NCBI GenBank assembly: GCA_027347125.1
Contig: DAIERC010000144.1
Location: 1 to 17,122 of the forward strand
Length of the DNA: 17,122 nucleotides
Direction of reading: 5' to 3'
Source: Ignavibacteriales bacterium
GTDB lineage: Bacteria > Bacteroidota > Ignavibacteria > Ignavibacteriales > Ignavibacteriaceae
The notes beneath the pieces are model-generated. The model made no database searches. It was not told the DNA's origin and saw only the letters and a program-made list of their open reading frames with translations. Positions 1 to 8,290 of the stretch are shown here, one piece after another; position 1 is the first letter of the stretch, and each line of letters starts with the position of its first letter. The position numbers were made by a program, and so were the translations under genes.

Positions 1-196
1 ATGAAAATTATAATCTACCATAACAAATACATAATGCGATTTTATTAGTTTTCACAATTATTATGCCGCGTGTTTATTTTTAATTATTAAGCCATTTTCA
101 TAATTAATAATACGAAAATGGCTTTAATAAACATGGCTAAGAATTTTTAACAATTGAATTCACAATAAATTTTGTTATCAATCTCAGAATAAAACA
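1..196. other. Noncoding left edge, no gene seen
   Basis: This AT-rich stretch lies downstream of the leftward dipeptidase gene. The only reading frame worth mentioning is a 15-codon one that begins at base 1, and it has no visible ribosome-binding site or recognisable product. The one structured element is the inverted repeat at 89-124, listed separately. Confidence 0.6.
89..124. repeat. Inverted repeat, possible weak terminator
   Basis: The arms AAGCCATTTTC (89-99) and GAAAATGGCTT (114-124) form a perfect 11-bp stem with a 14-nt AT-only-plus-one-C loop. Outer arms TGTTTATT (71-78) and AATAAACA (126-133) could extend the pairing across a bulge. It lies about 70 bp past the stop of the leftward dipeptidase gene, where a terminator would be expected. 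Neither strand has a clean run of T after the stem, so a standard intrinsic terminator is only one reading; an mRNA 3'-end protecting hairpin is another. Confidence 0.4.
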
Positions 197-1564
197 TTAT
201 TTCGTTGAAAATTCTTTTATGAAATAAGCCGAACTCATAATACCTAATTGAAAATGGGTTAGATTAAAATGCTCGTTCGGAGAATGTAAATTTTCTGTAT
301 TCAATCCTAATCCCATTAAAACAACCGGTGCTTTCAATTTTTTTGAGAAGACAGTAACAATCGGTACAGAACCACCTTCTCTCATATAAACTATTTTTTT
401 GTCGAAAGCTTTTTCCATCGCCACTGATGCGGCCACGGTTGCGGGGTTATCAAGCGGTGTTAAAGCCGGCAATGCGCCGTGAAGGTCAGTAACCTGAACT
501 TTTACGGATTTAGGAGCCAGGCTTTTGAAATATTTTGTAAATAGCTTTGAGATTTTTTTCGGGTCCTGATTAGGAACAAGGCGCATGCTAACCTTGGCCG
601 AAGCTTTTGAGGCAATTACTGTTTTCGCTCCTTTACCAGTAAAGCCGCCTATTATGCCGTTACAATCTAAAGTGGGGCGCGCCCATAATCTTTCCAAAGT
701 TGTAAAACCGCTTTCGCCTTCAAGAGCCGCAACGCCAAGTTCCTTAGCGAATTTCTTATCGGAAAATTTTAAGGATTTAAAATTATCTCGCTCCTTTTTT
801 GTTAATTTCAAAACGTCGTCATAAAAATGAGGAATCGTAATCTTTCCATTTTTATCGTGAAGTTTGGCAATCATTCCCGCCAAAATATTTACCGGGTTAC
901 CTACACCGCCGCCGAATGTTCCCGAGTGAAGATCCCTGTTGGGGCCTGTTACTTCAACTTCAAGATATGAAAGTCCGCGCAAACCGTATGTAAGCGTGGG
1001 TATACCTTCGTCGTAAAGCGCGGTATCTGAAACAAGAACGGTATCGCACTTAAGCAAATCGGTGTTATTATTAATAAACGATTCAAGACTTTCGCTTCCG
1101 ATTTCTTCCTCGCCTTCAATTATAAATTTCACGTTTAGTGGAAGACTTCCCTCAGTTTTAAAAAACGCTTCAATACTTTTAATATGCATATACATTTGTC
1201 CTTTGTCATCTGTAGCGCCGCGGGCAAATATTTTACCGTCTTTAACAACCGGATCAAATGGCTGATTTTCCCAAAGTTCAATGGGGTCAACCGGCTGAAC
1301 GTCATAATGCCCGTAAACAAGCACTGTTGGCTTACCGGGAGCGCCAAGCCATTCACTGTAAACAAGAGGATGCCCTTCGGTTTGAATTACTTCAACCCGG
1401 CTCATGCCGGCGTTACGTAATTTATCGGCTACAAAATTAGCGCAACGGTTTATATCATCTTTGTTCTCGGGCAAAGTGCTTATGCTCGGTATTCTTAAAA
1501 AGTCTTTCAACTCTTCAATATAATTTTGCTGGTTATCTTTTATGTAGCTTATAACGTCTTGCAA
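197..1564 (-). CDS. M20 family zinc dipeptidase
   Basis: This is a probable cytoplasmic dipeptidase or carnosinase-like metallopeptidase of the M20 family, 455 residues, which is usual for this subfamily. By alignment from memory with human CN2 and PepV, the di-zinc site is H86 (in YGHYDVQP), D119 (ATDDKGQ), E154, D180 (SDT) and H427 (LHSPNEH). E153 in EGEEEIGS is then the general base. H213 in DLHSGTFGG fits the dimer-contact histidine that reaches the partner's active site. No signal peptide is present. The start codon is TTG (1562-1564). An AGGAG Shine-Dalgarno lies 7 nt upstream and an in-frame stop 15 nt upstream excludes a longer product. The gene sits 12 bp after a lipoprotein gene, so the two are probably cotranscribed. 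The family is certain; the peptide substrate is not. Confidence 0.93.
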   Translation of the reverse strand: MQDVISYIKDNQQNYIEELKDFLRIPSISTLPENKDDINRCANFVADKLRNAGMSRVEVIQTEGHPLVYSEWLGAPGKPTVLVYGHYDVQPVDPIELWENQPFDPVVKDGKIFARGATDDKGQMYMHIKSIEAFFKTEGSLPLNVKFIIEGEEEIGSESLESFINNNTDLLKCDTVLVSDTALYDEGIPTLTYGLRGLSYLEVEVTGPNRDLHSGTFGGGVGNPVNILAGMIAKLHDKNGKITIPHFYDDVLKLTKKERDNFKSLKFSDKKFAKELGVAALEGESGFTTLERLWARPTLDCNGIIGGFTGKGAKTVIASKASAKVSMRLVPNQDPKKISKLFTKYFKSLAPKSVKVQVTDLHGALPALTPLDNPATVAASVAMEKAFDKKIVYMREGGSVPIVTVFSKKLKAPVVLMGLGLNTENLHSPNEHFNLTHFQLGIMSSAYFIKEFSTK

Positions 1565-1576
1565 TTTTGAACTCCT

Positions 1577-2596
1577 TTAATTTATTTTTTCTTTAAACTT
1601 ATAAATTACCGGAATAAAGTTCTTAAAATTTTGAACTGTAGCCGGATCCAATTTTTTTAAAATTTCATTTGAAGGAATAAAATAATTTTTCCACGGGTCA
1701 TCAACAAGATAAATATTTCCGCTTTCATCTTTGGTCACCGATTCAAGGCTGGCAACATATGAAAAAGACGGATAAAATGGTATGCTTGAGTTTATATTCG
1801 CAGTGTCTATAGACATGAGTTCAAGGTTCTCATCTAATTGTATGTGGAATAATTTCCTGTCGTTCCGGTCGATACCGTATAAAGATCCATCCGAATCTGA
1901 ATAAAGGCCGCATACAGTAGCAATGCCGAAAGGTTTTGTGCTAATGGTCTTAATAATTTTATGAGAATTTTTATCGGCGATAAAAATAAATGTGCTGTCT
2001 GCAAAAACGCCTTTATTAACAAATCCTTCAAGCCCCAGGTAAAAATATTTTGAATCAACTGTAAGCCCTTCATACCCTATATTGTTTTCCAGGTATTTTT
2101 GAAAAAGCGATTCGGGGAAAAAATTTAATTTTTCTATGCCGGTTAAAGAATCGGAAAAGAGGCTACCATCTTTAAACGTAATTTTATAAATGCCCGCGTA
2201 TTTTTTAAAATCTTTGCCGTTTCCTTCTATCGACAGATAAACGTTGCCGTTCTGTTTATCCAGTGTTATCTCCTCAAAATCTTTCTTCGGAAATTTGGCA
2301 AGAAACTCTTCCACCGTCTTATTAAAATAAACCGGTTTAAGTACTATCCCCGTATCATTTACAAATTTAAGATGATGTAGTTTACCGGTATCATCGGCAA
2401 GTAAAAAAATTTTGTTCTTTTTGTTATCAAGTCCAATATAAACAATACCGGAAGTTTGGTCGGTGGAGTAGCCGTTGGAACTTAACCATCTGGGAAAACC
2501 TGTTGCGCCATTTACTTTCATTTCAGAAATACGATGCGGCGGCCGGCAGCCAATAAATAAAATAAGAATTATTAATGAGGAAATAATTTTCTGCAT
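1577..2596 (-). CDS. Lipoprotein with beta-propeller-like repeats
   Basis: This is a 339-residue predicted outer-membrane or periplasmic lipoprotein. Residues 1-16 form a short hydrophobic signal and the lipobox LFIGC places the lipidated Cys at 17. The mature part has recurring motifs of the form E-x-h-x-x-D-x-x-x-G-x-h-Y-L around residues 107-125, 172-191, 226-243 and 284-301. They resemble blades of a beta-propeller such as the phytase-like esterase, SMP-30 or SdiA-regulated groups. No catalytic set can be assigned, so the function is unknown. Translation starts at ATG in an A-rich context without a clear Shine-Dalgarno, which is common in Bacteroidota relatives. It is the first gene of a leftward pair with the M20 dipeptidase, and its promoter should lie in 2597-2717. 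Confidence 0.75.
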   Translation of the reverse strand: MQKIISSLIILILFIGCRPPHRISEMKVNGATGFPRWLSSNGYSTDQTSGIVYIGLDNKKNKIFLLADDTGKLHHLKFVNDTGIVLKPVYFNKTVEEFLAKFPKKDFEEITLDKQNGNVYLSIEGNGKDFKKYAGIYKITFKDGSLFSDSLTGIEKLNFFPESLFQKYLENNIGYEGLTVDSKYFYLGLEGFVNKGVFADSTFIFIADKNSHKIIKTISTKPFGIATVCGLYSDSDGSLYGIDRNDRKLFHIQLDENLELMSIDTANINSSIPFYPSFSYVASLESVTKDESGNIYLVDDPWKNYFIPSNEILKKLDPATVQNFKNFIPVIYKFKEKIN

Positions 2597-2670
2597 TTTT
2601 TAGAATATTTTTTATGCTGGTAATAAATATAATAAATTATTCATAGAATGGTGATTTATAAAGAGTTTTG

Positions 2671-2702
2671 GCCGTTAACGGCTTGTTAAACTTTAACGGC
2701 TT
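2671..2702. promoter_or_regulatory. Palindrome plus direct repeat, operator-like
   Basis: GCCGTTAACGGC at 2671-2682 is a perfect 12-bp palindrome. TTAACGGCTT occurs at 2675-2684 and again at 2693-2702, 18 bp apart. The outer arms GCCGTTAA (2671-2678) and TTAACGGC (2693-2700) can also form an 8-bp stem. The element lies in the 121-bp spacer between divergent genes, 15 bp upstream of the first permease ATG. That position suits a transcription factor site or a 5' leader hairpin better than a terminator. No regulator is identifiable from the sequence. Confidence 0.4.
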
Positions 2703-2717
2703 TCATATATTGACGCC

Positions 2718-4091
2718 ATGATTTTAGCAAGATACATATTAAAAAATCACTTTGTACCGTTTGTATTTTCGGTAATTACTTTGATGGCAATCTTTCTGCT
2801 TCAATTTTTGATGAAATTTGCTGACAGGCTTGTGGGCAAAGGTTTGGGGCTCTGGGTAATTTTGAAATTAATCGCCTTCAATCTTGCATGGATGGTTGTG
2901 CTTGTAGTGCCGATGGCAACCCTTGTTGCTACACTAATGGCGTTCGGCAACATGTCGCAAAACAACGAGATTACAATAATGAAATCTTCCGGTGCAAGTT
3001 TATACCGGATGATGCTGGCACCGCTATTTGCAAGTATAATAATAGGGTTTCTTTTATTCTTATTTAATGATGACGTTCTCCCAGACGCTAACCATCATGC
3101 GAAATTATTAATGCAGGATATTTCAAGGCAAAAACCAACGTTATCTCTTGAACCGGGAGTTTTTTCTCAGGAGGTTGCAAATTACGCAATACTTGTAAGA
3201 GGAATAAATCAGAAGTCGAACACATTGGATGATGTTGTTATTTATGATTACTCAAATCCTACTACAACGGATGTTGTTACGGCGCAGAAAGGGAAAATTT
3301 ATTTTTCAAAGGATCAATCAAAATTAATAATGGATTTATGGAACGGCGAAATACACGAATCGAGCAATTCGCAGGAAGATATTTACAGAAAGATAATTTT
3401 TAAGAAACACAGAATTACCATGAATGCCGATCAGTTTACGTTTCAACAATCAGCGCCCGGCGGACCCCGCGGAGATCGTGAAATGGATACTCGCGCAATG
3501 TGGACGGTTGTAGATAGCCTTGATCATTTGACTTTAAACGCGAACAAGGTTTTGGTTTCGGAAGCCAACAAATATCTTTACACGGATAGTTTAAGAAATT
3601 ATAATCCCATTCCGAAAATTGATAATGCCAATAAAAAATTCTTTTACAATTATATTGAAGACCAGGTAAAAACAGCGCAGAATGTTGTCTTATCAAACTA
3701 TAGAATAATAGAAACTTTGCATGATCAAACAAATTCATACATGGTTGAGATTCATAAAAAATACGCGCTTCCCGTGGCGTGCATTGTGTTTATATTAATC
3801 GGAGCGCCGCTCGGTGTAATGGTACGTAAAGGCGGTTTTGGAATTGCCGCAAGTATAAGCTTGTTCTTTTTTGTAATTTATTGGGCGTTTTTAATTGCGG
3901 GCGAAAAATTTGCCGATCGAAATATTATCACTCCTTTCTGGGGAATGTGGTCAGCTAATATTTTACTTTTTATTGTTGGTTTATTGTTAACAACCAAGAC
4001 GGTACAGGAGTCCGTAAGAATCGATTTATCTTTCCTGAAAAAAATCATTCCGAAACAATGGCGTAATTTTGAAGAGGAAACAACAGAATAA
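2718..4091 (+). CDS. LptF/LptG family permease (first of pair)
   Basis: This is an inner-membrane permease of the YjgP/YjgQ family, which extracts lipopolysaccharide and passes it to the Lpt bridge toward the outer membrane with LptB supplying ATP hydrolysis. The expected architecture is visible. Three membrane segments lie near residues 12-32, 47-75 and 99-117, then a large periplasmic domain (about 118-349), then three more segments near 350-368, 374-395 and 407-425. The cytoplasmic coupling stretch EITIMKSSGAS (84-94) and the GAPLGVMVRKGG turn (362-373) are family hallmarks. At 457 residues it is about 90 longer than E. coli LptF (about 366). The surplus is in the periplasmic domain, around 245-320. 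No clear Shine-Dalgarno precedes the ATG. I cannot say which of the two is LptF and which is LptG. LptB is not in the window. Confidence 0.9.
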   Translation: MILARYILKNHFVPFVFSVITLMAIFLLQFLMKFADRLVGKGLGLWVILKLIAFNLAWMVVLVVPMATLVATLMAFGNMSQNNEITIMKSSGASLYRMMLAPLFASIIIGFLLFLFNDDVLPDANHHAKLLMQDISRQKPTLSLEPGVFSQEVANYAILVRGINQKSNTLDDVVIYDYSNPTTTDVVTAQKGKIYFSKDQSKLIMDLWNGEIHESSNSQEDIYRKIIFKKHRITMNADQFTFQQSAPGGPRGDREMDTRAMWTVVDSLDHLTLNANKVLVSEANKYLYTDSLRNYNPIPKIDNANKKFFYNYIEDQVKTAQNVVLSNYRIIETLHDQTNSYMVEIHKKYALPVACIVFILIGAPLGVMVRKGGFGIAASISLFFFVIYWAFLIAGEKFADRNIITPFWGMWSANILLFIVGLLLTTKTVQESVRIDLSFLKKIIPKQWRNFEEETTE

Positions 4092-4093
4092 TA

Positions 4094-5176
4094 ATGAAGA
4101 TTCTTGATAAATACCTGGTTAAACAATTTATTCAAACCGTTTTGTTCGGATTACTATCATTCACTCTTATATTTGTTATTATTAATATGGTTGAGAATGT
4201 CGGCAGTTTTCTCGATCAAAACGTTCCTACATACATTATCGTTTATTATTATGTTGTCTTCAGCCCGGATATAATAAAAATGATGACGCCGGTTGCGGTG
4301 TTATTCGCGGCATTATTTACCGCCGGTAAAGCTTCAAACTTAAGCGAGCTTACCGCAATTAAAGCGAGCGGTGTAAGCATGTACAGGTTTATGCTTCCGT
4401 TTATAATAGCTACTTTTTTTATCAGTATATTCTCAATTTATTTTGCCGGTTATATTGTACCCGAAGCAAACCAAACCAAGGTTAACCTGGAAATGAAATA
4501 TCTAAATTCCGGTTATAGCTTTTCCGGAAGTAATATTTTCTTCCAAGATTCAAAAACACGAATTGTAAACATCTCTTTTTTTGATGAATCGCGTAATACC
4601 GCTATGCGGGTTAGCATTGAGGATTTTGATAGAAACGATCCGACGCATATGGTATCAAGAATTGACGCAGCAAATCTTGTTTACGATACTTTAAGCCATG
4701 TTTGGGTTGCTCATAACGGTATTGAAAGAACATTTACGGAAACAGGTCAGGCCGTAAATTTTTTTAATTCTTTAAAAATAACAAACCTTAATTTTACTCC
4801 TGAAGACTTATCCACAAAACAGCAGCGGCCAGAAGAAATGAATTTGGGCGAGTTAAAAAATTTAATTAATAACCAGGTTAGAGCCGGCAACGACCCAACA
4901 AGCACATTAATAGAATATTATTCGCGCTTCTCGTTTCCTCTTGCCAGTTTAATTGTAGTTTTGTTCGGGCTTCCTTTATCGTCAAATAAAAGACGCGGCG
5001 GATTGGCAATACAGGTTGGTATAAATATTTTGGTAACTTTTATATATCTTGTTTTTATGCAGATAAGCCTTGCTTTCGGAAAGAACGGCGCGTTAAGTCC
5101 TCTACTTACGGCATGGTCGGCCAATCTTATTTTTCTGGCTGCGGCATTAATTACAATACCAAGAATGCAACAATAA
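4094..5176 (+). CDS. LptF/LptG family permease (second of pair)
   Basis: This is the second YjgP/YjgQ-family subunit, 360 residues, the usual length. It has membrane segments near residues 12-31, 46-75 and 99-121, a periplasmic beta domain (about 122-275), and segments near 279-296, 305-325 and 337-354. ELTAIKASGVS (85-95) and GLPLSSNKRRGG (292-303) match the corresponding motifs of the upstream gene. The ATG follows the upstream stop by 2 bp without a well-placed Shine-Dalgarno, so translational coupling and heterodimer formation with the first permease are likely. The pair is the expected LptFG membrane half of the LPS exporter. A strong hairpin terminator follows directly. Confidence 0.92.
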   Translation: MKILDKYLVKQFIQTVLFGLLSFTLIFVIINMVENVGSFLDQNVPTYIIVYYYVVFSPDIIKMMTPVAVLFAALFTAGKASNLSELTAIKASGVSMYRFMLPFIIATFFISIFSIYFAGYIVPEANQTKVNLEMKYLNSGYSFSGSNIFFQDSKTRIVNISFFDESRNTAMRVSIEDFDRNDPTHMVSRIDAANLVYDTLSHVWVAHNGIERTFTETGQAVNFFNSLKITNLNFTPEDLSTKQQRPEEMNLGELKNLINNQVRAGNDPTSTLIEYYSRFSFPLASLIVVLFGLPLSSNKRRGGLAIQVGINILVTFIYLVFMQISLAFGKNGALSPLLTAWSANLIFLAAALITIPRMQQ

Positions 5177-5210
5177 AAAATACCCCGTCGTAACTGACGG
5201 GGTATTTTTT
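5175..5210. terminator. Bidirectional intrinsic terminator
   Basis: The arms AAAAAATACCCCGTC (5175-5189) and GACGGGGTATTTTTT (5196-5210) pair perfectly over 15 bp around the 6-nt loop GTAACT. The GC-rich core is flanked by A and T tracts, so the hairpin has a U-tract on both strands. It begins inside the stop codon of the second permease and lies 37 bp from the stop of the convergent barrel gene, so it probably ends both transcripts. Confidence 0.93.
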
Positions 5211-5246
5211 TATTCAAATTTAACTGAGCAAATTTTAATCTTCGTG

Positions 5247-6647
5247 TTAAAATTTCCAAAGTGAGTTAAAAGCAACCGAGATATACTTACCGGAATTCGG
5301 CGCTACTAAAGTCTGCATGTCCAAAGTGCTGAGATTAAATTCCAATAATCCGGCATCAATACCAAGACCTAACCCCCAATGAAAGCCGGTTAAACCGCCG
5401 AATGAAAAACCGGTTCTAATGTACGGAACCCAATCCATCGGCTTCCATTCCGCACCTATGGATACTCTCGTTTTTGTTGAGTTGCCGGGCATATCGTTAA
5501 AGCCCTGATTAATATCCATTGCCAAAAGCAACGTGCCGAAATCATCTAACGAGTTAAATTTATAAGATGCGCCAAGTCTTAAAGCAGTAGGTAAATTTGT
5601 TGAAAAACCTCCGGTACTATCGCTAACGCCTTTAAATTTATCTTTAACAGAATCAGACGCAGTTTGTAGATCTGAAATAGTATACTGCCCGGTTGACGAT
5701 GTTGACGCAGTATTTTGATTCCAGTTGATGGAGCCAATATCCGTTATTGAAAATGCAAATTGCCAGGTATTATTTAGGCTTGCATTCAAGCCAAGGTCAA
5801 TGCCGAAGCCTGTACCGGCAGGTGTTGGGAAAGGCCCCATATTTGAACTTTTGTCCGATGTTGAATCAAAACTATACTTAACGCCAAAGTCGGCGGAGAA
5901 CGCCGATAATGCTTCATTATTCCCGTTCAAAATTATTTGATTCTGATCCGTAGTTTGTATTGAAGAATTTACATTTTGAGATTGTACAAACGCAAAGCCT
6001 TGTACCATCTTTAATGAAATACCGGCGCCGAACGACGAAAATAGATTAACCTCAGGAATTTCCCTTGCGTAGGTAAAAGAATAATCTCTTATCCACCAGG
6101 CTTCCGCTTTTGTATCGTTGAAATTAAAAATAGAATTTTGAGCATTACCGTTTAATGCCAATTCTGAAAGCGCATGCGGTACTGTGAAGTTACCCTCAAC
6201 AACATCATTAATCGAAAACCCGAATGAGCCGACCGATTGATCCGCCTTTACAACAATAGAAAAAAGATTAAATGTAGTATTTGCTATAACCAATCCTCCG
6301 CTCGAAAAGAGAGAATTTAAATGCTGCTTATCGCTTTCAGTTAAAATTCTTGCTTTCCCGTTAACGCCTCCGAAATAATAGTTGTAATCATTAATAGAAA
6401 TAAAATTTGTACCTGCTTTTGCCGAGACGGAAGGTATCGGCAGTAAAGTAGAAAAATTTATCGTCTCATCGGAATGGAGAACGTTGGCGGGGTTAATTCC
6501 GATTGAAAAAACACTTTTGGAAACGGCATTGGCTGTATTGCCCATGCCCATGCTTCTTGCATCGGTTGTACCTACAGAACCGTACTGAGCTAACGAAATT
6601 GCCGAAGCAGTAAAGATTAATGCAAACGTTAATATTATGTTTTTCAT
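5247..6647 (-). CDS. Outer-membrane beta-barrel, PorV/FadL-like style
   Basis: This is a 466-residue predicted outer-membrane protein. A Sec signal peptide spans residues 1-20 or 21 (cleavage near SLAQ). The mature N-terminus contains ARSMGMGNTANAV (30-42) followed by INPAN (51-55), a pattern seen in PorV, UPF0164 and other FadL-like barrels of this phylum. The rest alternates polar and hydrophobic residues as barrel strands do, and the protein ends in LWKF with a terminal aromatic, as expected for BAM-inserted proteins. A ligand or pore role cannot be assigned. The ATG has an AGAGG 6 nt upstream. The gene begins 13 bp after the stop of an upstream lipoprotein gene, so the two are almost certainly cotranscribed and may act together in the outer membrane. 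Confidence 0.8.
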   Translation of the reverse strand: MKNIILTFALIFTASAISLAQYGSVGTTDARSMGMGNTANAVSKSVFSIGINPANVLHSDETINFSTLLPIPSVSAKAGTNFISINDYNYYFGGVNGKARILTESDKQHLNSLFSSGGLVIANTTFNLFSIVVKADQSVGSFGFSINDVVEGNFTVPHALSELALNGNAQNSIFNFNDTKAEAWWIRDYSFTYAREIPEVNLFSSFGAGISLKMVQGFAFVQSQNVNSSIQTTDQNQIILNGNNEALSAFSADFGVKYSFDSTSDKSSNMGPFPTPAGTGFGIDLGLNASLNNTWQFAFSITDIGSINWNQNTASTSSTGQYTISDLQTASDSVKDKFKGVSDSTGGFSTNLPTALRLGASYKFNSLDDFGTLLLAMDINQGFNDMPGNSTKTRVSIGAEWKPMDWVPYIRTGFSFGGLTGFHWGLGLGIDAGLLEFNLSTLDMQTLVAPNSGKYISVAFNSLWKF

Positions 6648-6660
6648 TTCCTACCTCTTC

Positions 6661-8220
6661 CTACTTTAAATTATCTTCATTTACTTGAAATTTTACTCCG
6701 CCGTAAATTTGGATCTTAACCAGGTCACTGGGGCGAAGCGCCACCGGAGTAGGATTATTAGGGGTTTCTACGCTAATAGTATAAATAGCATAATATCCGT
6801 GAGATAATTCATCTGTTTGTGTTGAATCTAGCTGCACGGTAAAGCTTGTTGATGTTTGCGACAAGACATTGCCGTTTGCATCAACGCTGGCAGGCGAAAT
6901 GGAAAACGTATTAGTATTGTCAGTATTATTCTTCAATGTGAATAAGGTCTTGTATGCGCTGTCAGCTATGTTTACAATTACCGACGCTTGTAGCGGTATT
7001 CCGTTCTGAATATTAACAGAAAGATAAGCTGACTGAGCTGCTTTAATTTTAGTTCTATCTTTATCGGAAATATTCTGGATGCCGGATGTGTCCGTTATGG
7101 AAGCGTTACTTATTGCCATAAAACTAGTTGTGGAAAAATTAGCCGCAAACTTGACCGAATCTTGTGAGGTAACCGTACCGGTGGTATTATTTGGATTCAT
7201 AATGTATTCGGCCGTAACAATAACGCTATCCGGTAAAAACGAAATAAACTTTGTTATGTTGCTGTTGGACGCATCAAAATTAAAATGCTTAACACCGTTT
7301 GTAAAAATAAAAGTCTTTGCGCTGTCGGGAATAGTTAAAGCAAACTGAGAGCCGTCGTTCCTTTTTCCCATTATTGAAAGATTTTGAACTTCAATAGGAA
7401 AAGGATTATTTGCAGGCGAATAGTATGAGGCATCCAGGCTAAGATTGGCATCTTTCAACGTTACTTTGTCTCTATAGTCTTGAGCAGTTTTTATGTTCAA
7501 GCCAAACGCATCGGATTTGTATCCCAGAGATTTTGACTGTAAAATACCTGTTGCCGAACTGAAGAAGAAATTTTGTGTGTACAGATCCATATCTACTGCA
7601 GCCGGCAAAGCAGCGTTAATTGTAATAACAACCTGCAAACTGTTTTTAAATATCGACGGTTGATTGGCCGGTAAATTATAGGCAGCGCCTGAAAAATCGA
7701 AATAATTTGTATCTACAGCAAGCGGCGCAAGATGTACCTGTTCTGAAAACACCGCCCCTGATTTTGTAATACCCGGGATTGTAAGTGTTATAATTACATT
7801 TTGGTTCGATATGTTTGAGAATTTATACGAAAAAATTCCGCTTGAGAAAACGGCATTGGTAATAACAGCATTATCCGGAAATTGAACATATAATGTTGCT
7901 GCACCTGTAGAATTTGTAACCGTACTATGAACCGTTTCCGTACCGGTGGCTTTTATGAACTGCGAAACACCAACGGATTGGGAATAATTATCCGATTGAA
8001 TTAAAAATATATTGTTGGCAGTGTTAGGATCTTTAACTGAAATATAATTTTGTTTTTTAACTATATCATTTAGATTATAACTTCGGTTAACTATAGGAAT
8101 GTTTAAATCAACATTCCATTGAGGCATGATTGGATTGGTCGGGAGATTAAGACAACCCGATTCAATGAAAATCATTATTATAATTAAGGGAGCAACAAAA
8201 AGAGTACCTAATTTATACAT
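6661..8220 (-). CDS. Large lipoprotein of unknown function
   Basis: I do not recognise a named family. With the ATG at 8218-8220 the product is 519 residues: a hydrophobic signal, lipobox ESGC with the lipidated Cys at 23, then an almost Cys-free, Ser/Thr/Asn-rich chain that looks all-beta. The segment after the Cys (PQWNVDLNIPIVN) and the C-terminal segment (RPSDLVKIQIYGGVKF) look like conserved blocks. A frame opening at GTG 8230-8232 would add four residues, but GGGAGG lies inside it and serves as the Shine-Dalgarno for the ATG (4-nt spacer), so I prefer the shorter form. The gene lies between a T9SS-type secreted protein upstream and a barrel 13 bp downstream, which suggests a surface lipoprotein working with the barrel; that role is inference. 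Confidence 0.75.
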   Translation of the reverse strand: MYKLGTLFVAPLIIIMIFIESGCLNLPTNPIMPQWNVDLNIPIVNRSYNLNDIVKKQNYISVKDPNTANNIFLIQSDNYSQSVGVSQFIKATGTETVHSTVTNSTGAATLYVQFPDNAVITNAVFSSGIFSYKFSNISNQNVIITLTIPGITKSGAVFSEQVHLAPLAVDTNYFDFSGAAYNLPANQPSIFKNSLQVVITINAALPAAVDMDLYTQNFFFSSATGILQSKSLGYKSDAFGLNIKTAQDYRDKVTLKDANLSLDASYYSPANNPFPIEVQNLSIMGKRNDGSQFALTIPDSAKTFIFTNGVKHFNFDASNSNITKFISFLPDSVIVTAEYIMNPNNTTGTVTSQDSVKFAANFSTTSFMAISNASITDTSGIQNISDKDRTKIKAAQSAYLSVNIQNGIPLQASVIVNIADSAYKTLFTLKNNTDNTNTFSISPASVDANGNVLSQTSTSFTVQLDSTQTDELSHGYYAIYTISVETPNNPTPVALRPSDLVKIQIYGGVKFQVNEDNLK

Positions 8221-8290
8221 GCATCCTCCCACTTAGATTAATATTAGATTGTATAAAAAGTATTGAATTCCAATCTCAATGTATTACCTA

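Noticed and set aside
1..48. 15-codon frame beginning with ATG at base 1
   Set aside because: Too short, AT-rich, no visible ribosome-binding site within the window and no recognisable peptide.
585..824. Rightward open frame of 79 codons
   Set aside because: It lies antisense inside the well-supported M20 dipeptidase gene and has no recognisable product; other antisense frames in 1062-1440 are rejected for the same reason.
8221..8232. GTG start for the large lipoprotein
   Set aside because: The codons overlap GGGAGG, the probable Shine-Dalgarno of the ATG at 8218-8220, and no Shine-Dalgarno precedes the GTG.
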